This document shows positions 7,749 through 17,172 of a stretch of DNA of 64,000 nucleotides, one piece after another (within the stretch, counting starts at the first letter, position 1; each line of letters begins with the position of its first letter). This DNA comes from Bacteroidaceae bacterium (GTDB lineage: Bacteria > Bacteroidota > Bacteroidia > Bacteroidales > Bacteroidaceae), in NCBI GenBank assembly GCA_016291905.1, contig JAEEZS010000061.1, forward strand, positions 34,512-98,511, read 5' to 3'. The position numbers and the translations under genes are program-made. The notes beneath the pieces are model-generated. The model was given only the letters and a program-made list of their open reading frames with translations. It did not search any database and had not been told where the DNA came from.

Positions 7749-8879
7749 ATGAGAACCCTTCTAATAGCACTTATTGCATTGTTCAGTTTCTCCTGTCAAG
7801 CTCATGCTAGACATGAAAGCTTGAATAATAGGATTAACGAACTCATGAAGGAGTCAGAGGCTATAGGGGTTTCGGTAATTGCCGTTAAAGGTAATAGGAT
7901 ATGCTACCAAGAATCATTCGGCTATAATCCAGATTATAATGACACCACGAAGAGGGTTCCAATAAAGAGAAAAGATGTCTTTCGTATCGCCTCAATTTCC
8001 AAAACCTTTGTAGCTACGGCCATCATGCAGCTAGTAGAAAAAGGACAGATAAATCTTGATGATGACATCAACAAATACCTAAGTTTTGAGGTTCGAAATC
8101 CTCGTTATCCAGACGTACCCATTACTGTTAGAATGCTCCTTTGTCACCGCTCCAGTATTATTGATAATCAATTCGGAAAATACAGGTTTAGGTTGGATAT
8201 GTTTATACAGAAGGATGTGAAAGACAAAATACCTTTCTTTGAGGAATACAAGCCTGGCACGAAGTATAAATATAGTAATTATGGATATAACCTGCTTGGT
8301 GCGATAATAGAAAACGTCACCCAAACAAGGTTTGATACATATATCGAGAAAAACATCCTCAAACCATTGCGAATTAAAGGTAGTTTTAATGTGTCAAAGA
8401 TAGACAGTAAACGATTTGTTTGGGCATATAGTTATGACAAACAAAAGAAAAAGTATGTAAAGTCTCCTTCGATGTATAAATCATTCGAAAAGGAGGTGAA
8501 TGATTATGTATTAGGGGAATCCACGGCTATTTTTTCACCATGCGAAGGAATGAAGTTATCCGCTCGTGATTTGGCGAAGTATATGCGGGTGCACATGAAT
8601 TACGGAAAGTATAGGGGGGCGAGAATTCTTACTAGAGAGTCGGAAGAACTGCTCTGGAAAACTGTTTCAAATGTATATGGGTTGGGATTCTGGCATTCTA
8701 ATTTAATAAGAGGAGTTGATTTAATTGGTCATGATGGAGATGCTTTTGGTATTCATAGTGCAATGTTTTTTAACCCTAAAGAAAAATATGGCTTCATCGT
8801 TATTTGCAATGGTTGTAACTCTGGGCAAGTACTCTGGAAACAAATTGTAACAGAGCTTTATAAATCTTTTATTCAGTAG
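7749..8879 (+). CDS. Secreted serine hydrolase, class C beta-lactamase fold
   Basis: 376 residues with a signal peptide (about 1-20, ending CQAHA). The serine-hydrolase motifs are present: S-x-x-K as SISK at 82-85, Y-x-N as YSN in KYKYSNYGYN, and a third-strand motif GHDGDAFG near the C terminus. The family includes esterases, DD-peptidases and D-aminopeptidases. In this locus an extracytoplasmic esterase or transacylase acting on an acylated glycan is a reasonable guess. A resistance beta-lactamase is unlikely given the operon context. It starts nine bases after the GNAT stop. Confidence 0.88.
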   Translation: MRTLLIALIALFSFSCQAHARHESLNNRINELMKESEAIGVSVIAVKGNRICYQESFGYNPDYNDTTKRVPIKRKDVFRIASISKTFVATAIMQLVEKGQINLDDDINKYLSFEVRNPRYPDVPITVRMLLCHRSSIIDNQFGKYRFRLDMFIQKDVKDKIPFFEEYKPGTKYKYSNYGYNLLGAIIENVTQTRFDTYIEKNILKPLRIKGSFNVSKIDSKRFVWAYSYDKQKKKYVKSPSMYKSFEKEVNDYVLGESTAIFSPCEGMKLSARDLAKYMRVHMNYGKYRGARILTRESEELLWKTVSNVYGLGFWHSNLIRGVDLIGHDGDAFGIHSAMFFNPKEKYGFIVICNGCNSGQVLWKQIVTELYKSFIQ

Positions 8880-9010
8880 AATAGTTTTTTATATAGTGAG
8901 GCTCAATGGGCTGAAAAAGGAAGGCAAGACCTAATAGAAAAAGCTCGCAAAGAATCCCTTCCCTATAGATTGTTCTAGAATTGTTTTGTGATATAGATTA
9001 ATATAGGATC

Positions 9011-10225
9011 ATGAGAATAGGATTAATAAGAGAAACAAAGATTCCCGAAGATAACAGGGTCGCATTGTCTCCAACACAAGTGGCAAGTCTCAATGTGGAG
9101 TTTCCCGAGTCGGAGATCGTAGTGCAGAGCAGCGAGATCAGGGCCTTTTCGGACGATGAGTATAGAAGAGCTGGAGTAAAGGTCGTTGATGACTTGTCCG
9201 ACTGTGATGTGATGTTTGGTATTAAAGAGGCTCAAATAGACTCATTAATACCTAACAAACATTATTTCTTCTTTGCACACATAGCCAAAATGCAGGAATA
9301 CAACCGACCGCTTTTGCAGGCGATGCTCGCTAAGAACTTGACATTCTCAGACTACGAATATCTCGTTGACGAGACAGGCGAGCGTGTCTGTGCGTTTGGC
9401 TGGTGGGCTGGCGTCGTCGGTGTCTATTATACCTTGCGCGGCTATATGCTGAGGATGGGGCAGGATTCCTTGCCAAAGCCTGGACGCACGTTTACGCTTG
9501 CTGAGATGCGAACGATCCTTTCAACAACGCAACTTCCTAAAGTGAAGGTATTGATTACTGGAAAAGGAAGGGTTGCGCAGGGAGCTATTTACACCATGCA
9601 TGAATGTGGTGCCCAAGAGCTGACCTTGGAGCAGTTCTTGAGCGATGAGCCTGTGGAAAAGATCTCCTATTATCGTGCTTATATCAATGAACTGGTTAAA
9701 AGAAAAGACGGGAAGGCGTTTGATCGTCAAGACTTCCGTTGCCATCCTGAAGCCTACGAGAGTGATTTTATCAAGTTCGCCAAACATACCGACATCTTTA
9801 TTCCCTGTCATTTCTGGGATCCTCATGCACCGGTCTATCTTGAACAGGAAGATTTCATAAAGTATCACCTGCCCATCAAGATGATAGGCGACATTACGTG
9901 TGATATCTGTGGCAGTGTTAAATCGACGGTAAGACCCGCTACCCATGCGGAGCCTTATTACGATTTCAATCCTGTGACTTACCGTGAAGAGGCACCTTTC
10001 TCATCGCCGAAAAATATCACCGTCATGGCGGTGGATACTTGCCCGAATGCTCTGGCAATAGATGCAAGCAAGTATTTCGGCGATATGCTAACGGAGTATG
10101 TGTTCAAACCTCTTTTGCGTGGCGAAGGTGCGACTTCTGAGGTGATAGGAAGGGCCACCATCGTCGAGTACGGTCGTTTGACAGAGAGATTCGCCTATTT
10201 AGAGGATTTTGCAAAACAACAATAG
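9011..10225 (+). CDS. NAD(P)-dependent dehydrogenase, alanine/saccharopine dehydrogenase N-terminal type
   Basis: 404 residues. The N terminus MRIGLIRETKIPEDNRVALSP is the hallmark of the alanine dehydrogenase/transhydrogenase/saccharopine dehydrogenase fold. The nucleotide-binding loop is VLITGKGRVAQGA at about 179-191, and a Cys/Asp-rich GDITCDICGSVKST lies near 297. It would oxidise or reductively form an amino acid. Its place in a glycan operon that also holds ATP-grasp ligases suggests supply of an unusual amino acid for attachment (inference). Four bases separate it from the flippase gene. Confidence 0.82.
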   Translation: MRIGLIRETKIPEDNRVALSPTQVASLNVEFPESEIVVQSSEIRAFSDDEYRRAGVKVVDDLSDCDVMFGIKEAQIDSLIPNKHYFFFAHIAKMQEYNRPLLQAMLAKNLTFSDYEYLVDETGERVCAFGWWAGVVGVYYTLRGYMLRMGQDSLPKPGRTFTLAEMRTILSTTQLPKVKVLITGKGRVAQGAIYTMHECGAQELTLEQFLSDEPVEKISYYRAYINELVKRKDGKAFDRQDFRCHPEAYESDFIKFAKHTDIFIPCHFWDPHAPVYLEQEDFIKYHLPIKMIGDITCDICGSVKSTVRPATHAEPYYDFNPVTYREEAPFSSPKNITVMAVDTCPNALAIDASKYFGDMLTEYVFKPLLRGEGATSEVIGRATIVEYGRLTERFAYLEDFAKQQ

Positions 10226-10229
10226 CGGA

Positions 10230-11690
10230 ATGGCTGATAGTCTAAAGCAGAAAGCTGTATCGGGTATGATGTGGACTGCGTTCCAGAAATACTCGACGAT
10301 GGGTATCCAGTTTATCTCGGGTATTATATTGGCCCGCTTGCTTACACCGTATGATTATGGCTGCATCGGCATGCTGACTATCTTTATGGTGTTGGCCGAA
10401 GCCTTTATTGACGGCGGTTTCGGAGCGGCTTTGATTCAAAAGAAACGGCCCTCGCAGGATGACTATTCCACCATATTCTTTTGGAACCTGTTCATGGCTG
10501 TCGTTCTTTATGCGGTTCTTTATGCTTGTGCTCCAGCCATTGCCCGTTTTTACAAGATTCCATTGTTGAGCAAAGTTCTCCGCGTTCAGGGTGTCATTTT
10601 GTTTATTTATGCATTCAACATCGTCCAGCGCAACCAGTTGCAGAAGAGAATGAACTTTAAGGTCTTGTCAATTATTACGTTGGTATCCGCTACTATTGCA
10701 TTAGGCGTGACCATTGTGATGGCACATAAGGGATTTGGCGTTTGGGCCTTGGTAACACAGTATATTCTCGTTGCGGCGATTCCTGCTTTTGCTTTCTGGT
10801 TTATTGTAAAATGGAGACCCAAGTTGGTTTTTTCTTGGGCTTCGTTCAAAGAGCTTTTCAGTTTTGGTTTTTATATGTTCCTAACCAATCTGATTAATCA
10901 GTTCAGTAGTCAAATCCAAGGGCTTTTGATTGGAAGATACTATAATGCCTCTACCATGGGCTATTATTCCAAGGCGCAAAAAACAGAGGCCATGGCTTCG
11001 CAGAGCATAATGTCTGTTATGACTCAGGTGACATTCCCCTTGTATGCGGAGATGCAACACGACTTGAGAGCTTTGGGAAATACGATTAAGCGTATAACCA
11101 TGACCTTGTCCTATTTTGCATTTCCTCTTTTCTTTATTCTTATTTTATTGGCCAAACCTTTGTTTATCATTCTTTATTCAGAAAGATGGCTCCAGAGTGT
11201 TCCTTATTTTCAGGTATTGTGCATCGCTGGACTTGCGGGATGTTTGCATGGGGTTAATATACAGGCAATTTCAGCTATTGGGAAGAGTAAAATACTATTT
11301 GGATGGACAGTTCTCAAACGTATTGTTGGATTAGGCGCAGTGGTTTTGGGACTGGTGTTCTTCGGCATGAAAGGTTTGCTTGTTGGCGTGGTAATAAATT
11401 ATTGGTTTGCTTACTTTGTGAATATAGGAATGGTGTCAAAGTATGTCGGTTATAAATGGTATAGGCAGGTAGGCGATTTGTTACCTGTCTTGATTGCCTC
11501 CGTTGTGATAGCTGCCATTTGTTATCTGATAGGATACTGGCTGCACTTGAGCATGTATGCAGACGGAGCGGTTAAACTGATAATCTATTTAGCTCTCTAT
11601 ATAGGATGGTCTGTCATTTTTAAGCCAGAAGCATTTCTTTTTTTCAGAAGCATTATTCCTAATATAATGAAGCGAGTTAAAAGAAAATAA
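10230..11690 (+). CDS. Wzx-type polysaccharide flippase (MOP superfamily)
   Basis: 486 residues from the ATG at 10230, chosen because it gives the usual MADSLKQKAVSGMMW start of this family; an in-frame TTG at 10209 would overlap the previous gene. About 12-14 hydrophobic segments are spread across the protein, with the conserved early GIILARLLTPYDYG and the MGYYSKAQKTEAM region near the middle. It should flip lipid-linked repeat units to the periplasmic face. No Wzy polymerase is recognised in the window; it may lie upstream or be unrecognisable. Confidence 0.92.
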   Translation: MADSLKQKAVSGMMWTAFQKYSTMGIQFISGIILARLLTPYDYGCIGMLTIFMVLAEAFIDGGFGAALIQKKRPSQDDYSTIFFWNLFMAVVLYAVLYACAPAIARFYKIPLLSKVLRVQGVILFIYAFNIVQRNQLQKRMNFKVLSIITLVSATIALGVTIVMAHKGFGVWALVTQYILVAAIPAFAFWFIVKWRPKLVFSWASFKELFSFGFYMFLTNLINQFSSQIQGLLIGRYYNASTMGYYSKAQKTEAMASQSIMSVMTQVTFPLYAEMQHDLRALGNTIKRITMTLSYFAFPLFFILILLAKPLFIILYSERWLQSVPYFQVLCIAGLAGCLHGVNIQAISAIGKSKILFGWTVLKRIVGLGAVVLGLVFFGMKGLLVGVVINYWFAYFVNIGMVSKYVGYKWYRQVGDLLPVLIASVVIAAICYLIGYWLHLSMYADGAVKLIIYLALYIGWSVIFKPEAFLFFRSIIPNIMKRVKRK

Positions 11691-11708
11691 ACACTCTTAG
11701 AAAGAAAG

Positions 11709-12803
11709 ATGGAAAGCATAATACGTATCTTTATTGCTGGCGACTTTTGTTCCAAGCCTTCTACTTCAAATATTACCGTAACAGACGAATTGAAGGATCT
11801 GATACAATCCTGCGATTTGAAAGTGTTGAACTTTGAAGTTCCCTTGAAGCCTGATGTGAAATTGCCCCCCCAAAAACGGGAGAGATTTTATCAGAACGAC
11901 GATGCCCCCGAGTTCCTTCGAGGTTTAGGCTTTAACCTGTTTTCACAGGCCAACAACCATGCTTTTGACTGGGGCGATGATGGTTTCTTGAAGACAAGGG
12001 CTGCTTTAGTAGATGCTGCCTTTGGCGCAGGCACATACGATGAAGCCTACAAGGTGAAGGTAATGGAAGTACATGGCACAAAAATAGGTTTTCTTGGACT
12101 GTCCTTTGCGGCCTATAGAGGAGTTTTTGATGACGTAACAAATCATGAAGGCTTCGGTTGTGCTTACATCAATGACATGCGTGTGAACCACGACATCATG
12201 AAGGCCAAGAAACAGGTGGATTATCTTTTTGTATTGCCGCATGATGGGATCGAATACATTGATGTGCCTACTCCGGAAACCATCGCCCGCTATCGCGATT
12301 TTATCGACTATGGAGCCGATGGCGTAATTGCTGCACATCCTCATTGTCCGCAGGGCTGGGAGGAATATAAAGGCAAGCCTATCTTCTATAGCCTTGGCAA
12401 TTTTCTGTTCAACAGTAAGGAAAACTATGATTTCCGCGCTCAAAAACCTCATTGGTATGAAGGACTCTGTGTGGTGATGACGATTACCGAAGGCAATCTC
12501 TCTTGGCAAGTGGTGAATACGAAAAATGTGGACAATATAGGCATTGAGATTGACCACAATGAGGACCGGAAGAGGGATAATGAGCAGTTATGCCTTTATA
12601 TTACTGACAAAAAAGAGTACGATAGCTATATTAAAAAGCTCTGCAAAAGACAGAGAAAGAGTGTGATGAGGCTTTTTGAAAAAACAATGTTAACACATTG
12701 GCTTAAAAGAATAAGGAAGAATACTAAAGCAGAAGACAATGAGTTGGCCTTTTTAATGAAAAATGATCAAAGAAGAAATCTGGTCGTCCGGTCATTAAGC
12801 TAA
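11709..12803 (+). CDS. CapA-family metallophosphatase-like protein
   Basis: 364 residues. CapA/PgsA-type features: N-terminal IFIAGDFCSK, the LKVLNFEVPL strand, FSQANNHAFDWGDDGF at about 78-93 carrying the N-N-H-x-x-D pattern, and GVIAAHPHCPQGWEEY followed by IFYSLGNFLFN. The fold is calcineurin-like, and the family is linked to poly-gamma-glutamate or other capsule synthesis. There is no signal peptide. A charged C-terminal helix (about 300-364) is extra. Its exact reaction in this locus is unknown. Confidence 0.87.
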   Translation: MESIIRIFIAGDFCSKPSTSNITVTDELKDLIQSCDLKVLNFEVPLKPDVKLPPQKRERFYQNDDAPEFLRGLGFNLFSQANNHAFDWGDDGFLKTRAALVDAAFGAGTYDEAYKVKVMEVHGTKIGFLGLSFAAYRGVFDDVTNHEGFGCAYINDMRVNHDIMKAKKQVDYLFVLPHDGIEYIDVPTPETIARYRDFIDYGADGVIAAHPHCPQGWEEYKGKPIFYSLGNFLFNSKENYDFRAQKPHWYEGLCVVMTITEGNLSWQVVNTKNVDNIGIEIDHNEDRKRDNEQLCLYITDKKEYDSYIKKLCKRQRKSVMRLFEKTMLTHWLKRIRKNTKAEDNELAFLMKNDQRRNLVVRSLS

Positions 12804-12896
12804 CAGTTTTCCCAAATTGAAGCAAGACGAGTAAAGTAGGTTCTCCGTCGAACTTCAAGTAACATATACAAATAGTAGAACCTACGAAAGAACATC

Positions 12897-14033
12897 ATGA
12901 ATCCAAAACTCATTAAGTTGTGGGAGGCTTCTCAAGGTAAGATAACTACTACGTACATCGAAAGATCTTTCGAACAACAGATAAAGAAGTCGATGAAGCT
13001 ATGTCCGATGAAACCTCTTACAAAAGGTCAACAGGCAGATATTAAAGCGTATTTCAAGAAATATCTTAAAAGAGACGTCCCTACGTATTGGCATCAATAC
13101 TTGTATTCAAGGAATGATTTGTTTTCGGTGAAATACATTCCTGCAAGTGTATATCGAACGAGTATTGTTTTCAGATTAAATGATTTTCAATATAGTTTGG
13201 CCTATGTGGATAAAGGTTTTTATGACACCTTGTTCCCAGATGTCAACCGCCCAAAAACCTTTGTCAAAAATGTAAATGGTTTTTATTATGATGATAAACA
13301 CGCTATAACAAAAGAGGAAGCTATTGAGAGATGTTCAAATCTGAAAGAAGCAATCATTAAACCAACAGCAATGAGCTCTTATGGTATAGGCGTGCAATTG
13401 TTTCGTTCGGAAGACGGCTTTATCCCAGAAAAGAATATGTCGGTAGATGATTTGTTTTCTCGCTATAAGAAGAGTTTCATTATCCAAAGCAGATTGGAGC
13501 AACATCCAGATTTGGCTAAGCTTAACCCGACATCTGTCAATACAATAAGGGTCCTTTCTTATAGGAGAGAAAATGAGGTGGTAATCTTATATGCAGTTCT
13601 TCGTATTGGCCGTAAAGGGAAGGTTGTTGATAATGAAACAGCCGGTGGAATAAAGGCCGATATTGACTTGCAGACGGGCCGGATTAAGGGTGTGGCGTTT
13701 GGCGGGCCGACAGAACCCAATATGCCGCGAACCGATTCAGGAGTGGAATTGGATAATTATTTAATTCCGTCATTCCCACAGGTACTCGATTTCGTTAAGG
13801 ACCTGCATCTTCGACTTCCTTATTTCAGACTGATAGGATGGGATGTTTCGGTAGATGCCGATGGCAAGCCGATAATGATTGAATGGAACCGGTCGGCAGA
13901 TTTAAGTCAAGTGGCTCATGGACCGGCCTTTGGAGATTACACAGAGGAGATACTTACAAAAGCTCTTAGCGAAAGGAATACCTTGACTGAACCACTGAGT
14001 AGTAGGAATCGTCCATATCAGTATGGGAAATAA
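12897..14033 (+). CDS. Second sugar-transfer-associated ATP-grasp protein
   Basis: 378 residues, homologous to the protein at 5875-6957. Shared elements are LNPTSVNTIRVLSYR, GKVVDNETAGGIKADID, PRTDSGVELDNYLIP and a C-terminal GWDVSVDADGKPIMIEWN with the Asp/Glu/Asn metal ligands. Two paralogues in one locus suggest two different ligation steps. The 93-bp gap upstream and the 160-bp gap downstream hold no convincing gene. Confidence 0.85.
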   Translation: MNPKLIKLWEASQGKITTTYIERSFEQQIKKSMKLCPMKPLTKGQQADIKAYFKKYLKRDVPTYWHQYLYSRNDLFSVKYIPASVYRTSIVFRLNDFQYSLAYVDKGFYDTLFPDVNRPKTFVKNVNGFYYDDKHAITKEEAIERCSNLKEAIIKPTAMSSYGIGVQLFRSEDGFIPEKNMSVDDLFSRYKKSFIIQSRLEQHPDLAKLNPTSVNTIRVLSYRRENEVVILYAVLRIGRKGKVVDNETAGGIKADIDLQTGRIKGVAFGGPTEPNMPRTDSGVELDNYLIPSFPQVLDFVKDLHLRLPYFRLIGWDVSVDADGKPIMIEWNRSADLSQVAHGPAFGDYTEEILTKALSERNTLTEPLSSRNRPYQYGK

Positions 14034-14195
14034 TTGCTTCTTGTAGGCAACAGGCATGGTTCATGATATTTGTTTGAATGATTCGTCTAAAATAGAATTG
14101 TATGAGCATATGTCAGAACTATCTATCAATCGGATAAACGTGTTTCTTTTTTTGAAGCATTGATGGCGTTTTAGCTGATAAACTCTAACGTATAT

Positions 14196-14948
14196 ATGTC
14201 ATCTTCCGTTTCAGTTATACTACCGGCTTACAATGCTTCTCTTTTCATTAGCGATGCCGTTCAATCTGTTTTGAGACAGACTCATCAGGATTGGGAACTG
14301 ATAGTTGTTGATGATCGCTCAACGGATAACACAACTGAAGTAGTATTAGCTTTTGCTGAAAGGGATTCAAGAATTCAACTGATAAAATCTGACGTCCACT
14401 CAGGAGGATATCCTTCCATTCCACGAAACAAAGGAATCGAAGTCGCCAAGGGAAGATATATAGCGTTTTTGGATGCGGATGATATTTGGGAACCGGACAA
14501 ACTGGATTCGCAAATAGCCTTGTTCGATGGGAATACACCCATCGTTTTTTCTAATTATCAGGTGATATCGAAAAACGGGGAGAAAATTACTACTATTCAG
14601 GTTCCATCGCGCGTCACGTACGATATGTTGCTAAAGTTAAACTATATCGCTTGTTCGTCTGCCGTTGTTGATACGAAATGCACGGGTGCTTTCGCATTTC
14701 CCGTGATTCATTACGAGGACTACGCGTTGTGGCTTTCTCTCTTACGAAGTGGTGGATGTGCGATGAATTCGGGCAAGATTGGCTTCAGCTATCGGAAACG
14801 CCATGACTCTGTATCAGCGAAAAAAGCGAAAGCGGTTTCCCGTTGGTGGGCCATATACCGAAGGGAGGGATTGAGCGTTGCGAAAGCAGCTACATATATT
14901 TTCTTTCATACTATCCGAAGTCTAAAAAAATGGATGCGTCTCAAGTAG
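14196..14948 (+). CDS. Family 2 glycosyltransferase
   Basis: 250 residues of GT-A fold. The N terminus SVSVILPAYNAS, the nucleotide-sugar site ELIVVDDRSTDNT, and the DxD-type metal site FLDADDIWEPDKL at about 90-102 are all present. HYEDYALWLSLLR near 180-192 is the usual ED acceptor-site motif. It adds a sugar to the lipid-linked repeat unit; donor and linkage cannot be told from sequence. It overlaps the next gene by 19 bp. Confidence 0.93.
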   Translation: MSSSVSVILPAYNASLFISDAVQSVLRQTHQDWELIVVDDRSTDNTTEVVLAFAERDSRIQLIKSDVHSGGYPSIPRNKGIEVAKGRYIAFLDADDIWEPDKLDSQIALFDGNTPIVFSNYQVISKNGEKITTIQVPSRVTYDMLLKLNYIACSSAVVDTKCTGAFAFPVIHYEDYALWLSLLRSGGCAMNSGKIGFSYRKRHDSVSAKKAKAVSRWWAIYRREGLSVAKAATYIFFHTIRSLKKWMRLK

Positions 14949-16000
14949 CGGTTCTTCATTTGGTGTCTGCAGCTTTGTTTGATGTTGAACTGGATCAAAC
15001 AAAGCTAAAGGATGTGGAGTGGCCAAAGGTGTTCTCCTTGGCTTGCTCTCACGGCGTGGCTGCTATTTGTTTTGATGCCCTGGAACGACTTCCCAAGGAA
15101 CTGCGTCCAGAAAGGCCATTGTTGTTGCAATGGATGGGCGTGGTAAATAAGGTGGAGAACGACTTTCTAGAGAAAAAGAGAGTACTGGATGAAGTGGTGC
15201 AGCACATGGAGCGTTCAAACATCTGTGTCTATCTGCTGAAAGGTCAATCGTTGTCACGTTATTACCCCAATCCTCTTCATCGTGTTAGTTCGGATTTAGA
15301 TATCTACTTGGGAAAGGATTTTGAAGAGGGTAACAGCCTCTTGGAATCTATCGGAGCGAGAAGGGTAGAAGCTTATCACCGGCATGTCAGCTTTGTCTAT
15401 AATGGCGTAACGATAGAGAATCATTGTATGCTTAGCGATACCAAAGGGCGTAAGGATCATGTCATGCTGGAGAAAAAGCTGGTGGAGATAGCCGGTGATG
15501 AGATGGACGGCAGATGTGGTCTGGTGTATCCTTCCAATCGTTTCTCCACCCTTTTTGTGAGCTGGCATAATGAATCTCATTTCATGTTTGAAGGACTGAC
15601 GCTCCGGCATCTATGTGACTGGGCGCTCCTTCTTCGCTGTGGTTTTCAGGACGTGGATATGGAGGAGTTCTTACAGATAAAAAGAAGTTCTTCGTTCGGG
15701 AAGCTAATAGATGTGTTGACGGCCATCGTTATCCGCTATTTTGAGGTTCCCGTTGAAAGTCTCCCCGAAGTCTTAGTGGAATCGGCTCAACGAATACCTG
15801 CGGAATTGTCGGATAAGGTGATGAATGATGTCCTCAACGCAAGTGAGGAAAACTTGGTAAAAAAGCACAGATTGCCAATCAAGATAAAAATTGATTTAGC
15901 CAGAAAGATATTGAAGGATAAATGGAAATTTAACGAGGTGTTCGAGATGAGCGTCTGGAAGGTGTTAATACCCAAAGTCCTGTCGTCGTTTGAAGGGTGA
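14930..16000 (+). CDS. Nucleotidyltransferase-fold protein (PF14907-like)
   Basis: 356 residues from ATG 14930, which overlaps the glycosyltransferase by 19 bp; an in-frame ATG at 14843 would overlap it by over 100 bp and is less likely. The core CVYLLKGQSLSRYYP, then RVSSDLDIYLG about 25 residues later, resembles the uncharacterised nucleotidyltransferase family with its paired acidic residues. A helical C terminus (about 230-356) follows. Such proteins are common in Bacteroidetes glycan loci, but the reaction is unknown. Confidence 0.82.
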   Translation: MDASQVAVLHLVSAALFDVELDQTKLKDVEWPKVFSLACSHGVAAICFDALERLPKELRPERPLLLQWMGVVNKVENDFLEKKRVLDEVVQHMERSNICVYLLKGQSLSRYYPNPLHRVSSDLDIYLGKDFEEGNSLLESIGARRVEAYHRHVSFVYNGVTIENHCMLSDTKGRKDHVMLEKKLVEIAGDEMDGRCGLVYPSNRFSTLFVSWHNESHFMFEGLTLRHLCDWALLLRCGFQDVDMEEFLQIKRSSSFGKLIDVLTAIVIRYFEVPVESLPEVLVESAQRIPAELSDKVMNDVLNASEENLVKKHRLPIKIKIDLARKILKDKWKFNEVFEMSVWKVLIPKVLSSFEG

Positions 16001-16001
16001 A

Positions 16002-16060
16002 AAACGATAGCGATGGCGATGGTGATGGTGATAAACGATAGCGATGGCGATGGCGATAGC
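16002..16060. repeat. GCGATG/GCGATA hexamer array, 31-bp unit twice
   Basis: A run of hexamers GCGATG, GCGATA and GTGATG, organised as two copies of a unit that begins AAACGATAGCGATGGC (16002 and 16033). It begins just after the nucleotidyltransferase stop. A similar hexamer array lies downstream of the next glycosyltransferase (17101-17172), so that gene is bracketed by direct arrays. Confidence 0.85.
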
Positions 16061-16221
16061 AACTTTTGAAACGATATGGACGATTGTTCACCATATATAA
16101 GTTTCGAACAATGGAACTGAATGCTGATGGCACGATGCGTGTTATCTCGTTTCGGAAAGATCTGCAGATGATTGTCACTCTATTGGGCAGAAAGATGGAG
16201 TACGGCGGAGAGATGATTTGA
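16060..16221 (+). pseudogene. Possible remnant of a sugar transferase gene
   Basis: One frame reads GRLFTIYKFRTM at about 16078-16113. This resembles the F-x-x-x-K-F-R-T-M signature of bacterial initiating sugar transferases, compare FRVIKFKTM in the gene at 21094. It then continues for about 36 residues with no family match and stops at 16219-16221. There is no start and no membrane segment, and the repeat array abuts its 5' side. A broken fragment is the simplest reading; a 36-residue ORF from ATG 16111 is the alternative. Confidence 0.3.
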
Positions 16222-16246
16222 ATATGATAAGATATGTAAAGACGAG

Positions 16247-17095
16247 ATGAACAATCAGAAAGATTTACAGCATTTCCTCCTGACCCGCTTCAATATTCTG
16301 TTATGGAAGAAAGACAAGAATGGGGACCCAGTAAGGACCATAAAATGGCTGGAGCACAGATTCTCCCTCTTTGAACGATATTGTTTGCCATCTGTGAAAG
16401 GGCAGACTTGTCAGGACTTCGAGTGGATTGTACTGTTTGATAGCTTAACCCCAGAAAGATTCAAGAGTAAGATAGATGACTATAAACAAATCTGCCCGCA
16501 ACTGATACCTGTTTTTGTAGAGCCTGAGAATGGGCGCTATTTTGCACGGATTTTCAGAGAACAGATTTTGACGCGGATGAGAGCAAAACGTGTGCTTACA
16601 ACATATCTTGACAATGATGATGCGCTGAATGTTAGATTTGTGGAAGATTTGCAAAACAGGGCTTCCCTAGTGGAAAATGGTACTTTTATCAATTATAATG
16701 ACGGCTATCAGTTTTATGTAGAACATAAGTACATGTTGAGAATACATTATCCTAGAAATCATTTCGTGAGTGTTGTGGAAGGCCAGGATGATGTTAAGGG
16801 TATTTTCGGATATGGCAGTCATTCTTATATTCACACCATTGAAGGGGTAAGGATAGAGAATATCAAAGAACAGCCTATGTGGTGTGAAGTTGTACATGAA
16901 AAAAACATGATTAATGATGCTTACTTCATTAAAGGGATAAGAATGATAAAGGACGCCAATCGGTTGAGATGTGATTTTTCTATTGACGAAACCGTTAATC
17001 ATAGCATGGTAATATATGCATTCAAGTTTTTGCCAAGATACTTTAAGACTTTTGTAAAGAGAGCTAAAAACCGTTTGTTTGGAAAAAAGTGGTAG
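16247..17095 (+). CDS. Rhamnosyltransferase-like glycosyltransferase
   Basis: 282 residues. It resembles the putative rhamnosyl transferase family (PF11316-like): N-terminal FLLTRFNILLW, WLEHRFSLFERYCLPSVKGQ and DFEWIVLFDSLTPE, then LTTYLDNDDALN with the metal-binding acidic cluster at about 122-133. It likely extends the repeat unit; rhamnose as donor is suggested only by family naming. It sits between two hexamer repeat arrays. Confidence 0.82.
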   Translation: MNNQKDLQHFLLTRFNILLWKKDKNGDPVRTIKWLEHRFSLFERYCLPSVKGQTCQDFEWIVLFDSLTPERFKSKIDDYKQICPQLIPVFVEPENGRYFARIFREQILTRMRAKRVLTTYLDNDDALNVRFVEDLQNRASLVENGTFINYNDGYQFYVEHKYMLRIHYPRNHFVSVVEGQDDVKGIFGYGSHSYIHTIEGVRIENIKEQPMWCEVVHEKNMINDAYFIKGIRMIKDANRLRCDFSIDETVNHSMVIYAFKFLPRYFKTFVKRAKNRLFGKKW

Positions 17096-17100
17096 TAGGA

Positions 17101-17172
17101 CTAGCGGTTAGTGGTTAGCGATAGCGATGGTGATAGCGAAATAGAACGATTGCGATTGCGATAGCGATAGCG
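17101..17172. repeat. Mixed GGTTAGC / GCGATA array
   Basis: Starts with two GGTTAGC-type heptamers and passes into GCGATA/GCGATG/GCGATT hexamers, combining two repeat families seen separately elsewhere in the window. It ends at the GTG start codon of the next gene, so it supplies that gene's entire 5' leader. Confidence 0.85.

Noticed and set aside
7749..8879. Antibiotic-resistance beta-lactamase
   Set aside because: The S-x-x-K and Y-x-N motifs are shared by many esterases and peptidases, and the gene is embedded in a glycan operon.
8895..8978. 28-codon open stretch after the serine hydrolase
   Set aside because: Preceded by a stop and without a start codon; possibly debris, not a gene call.
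14056..14163. 35-residue ORF before the family 2 glycosyltransferase
   Set aside because: Has ATG and stop but no motif, no coupling and low-quality composition; likely chance.
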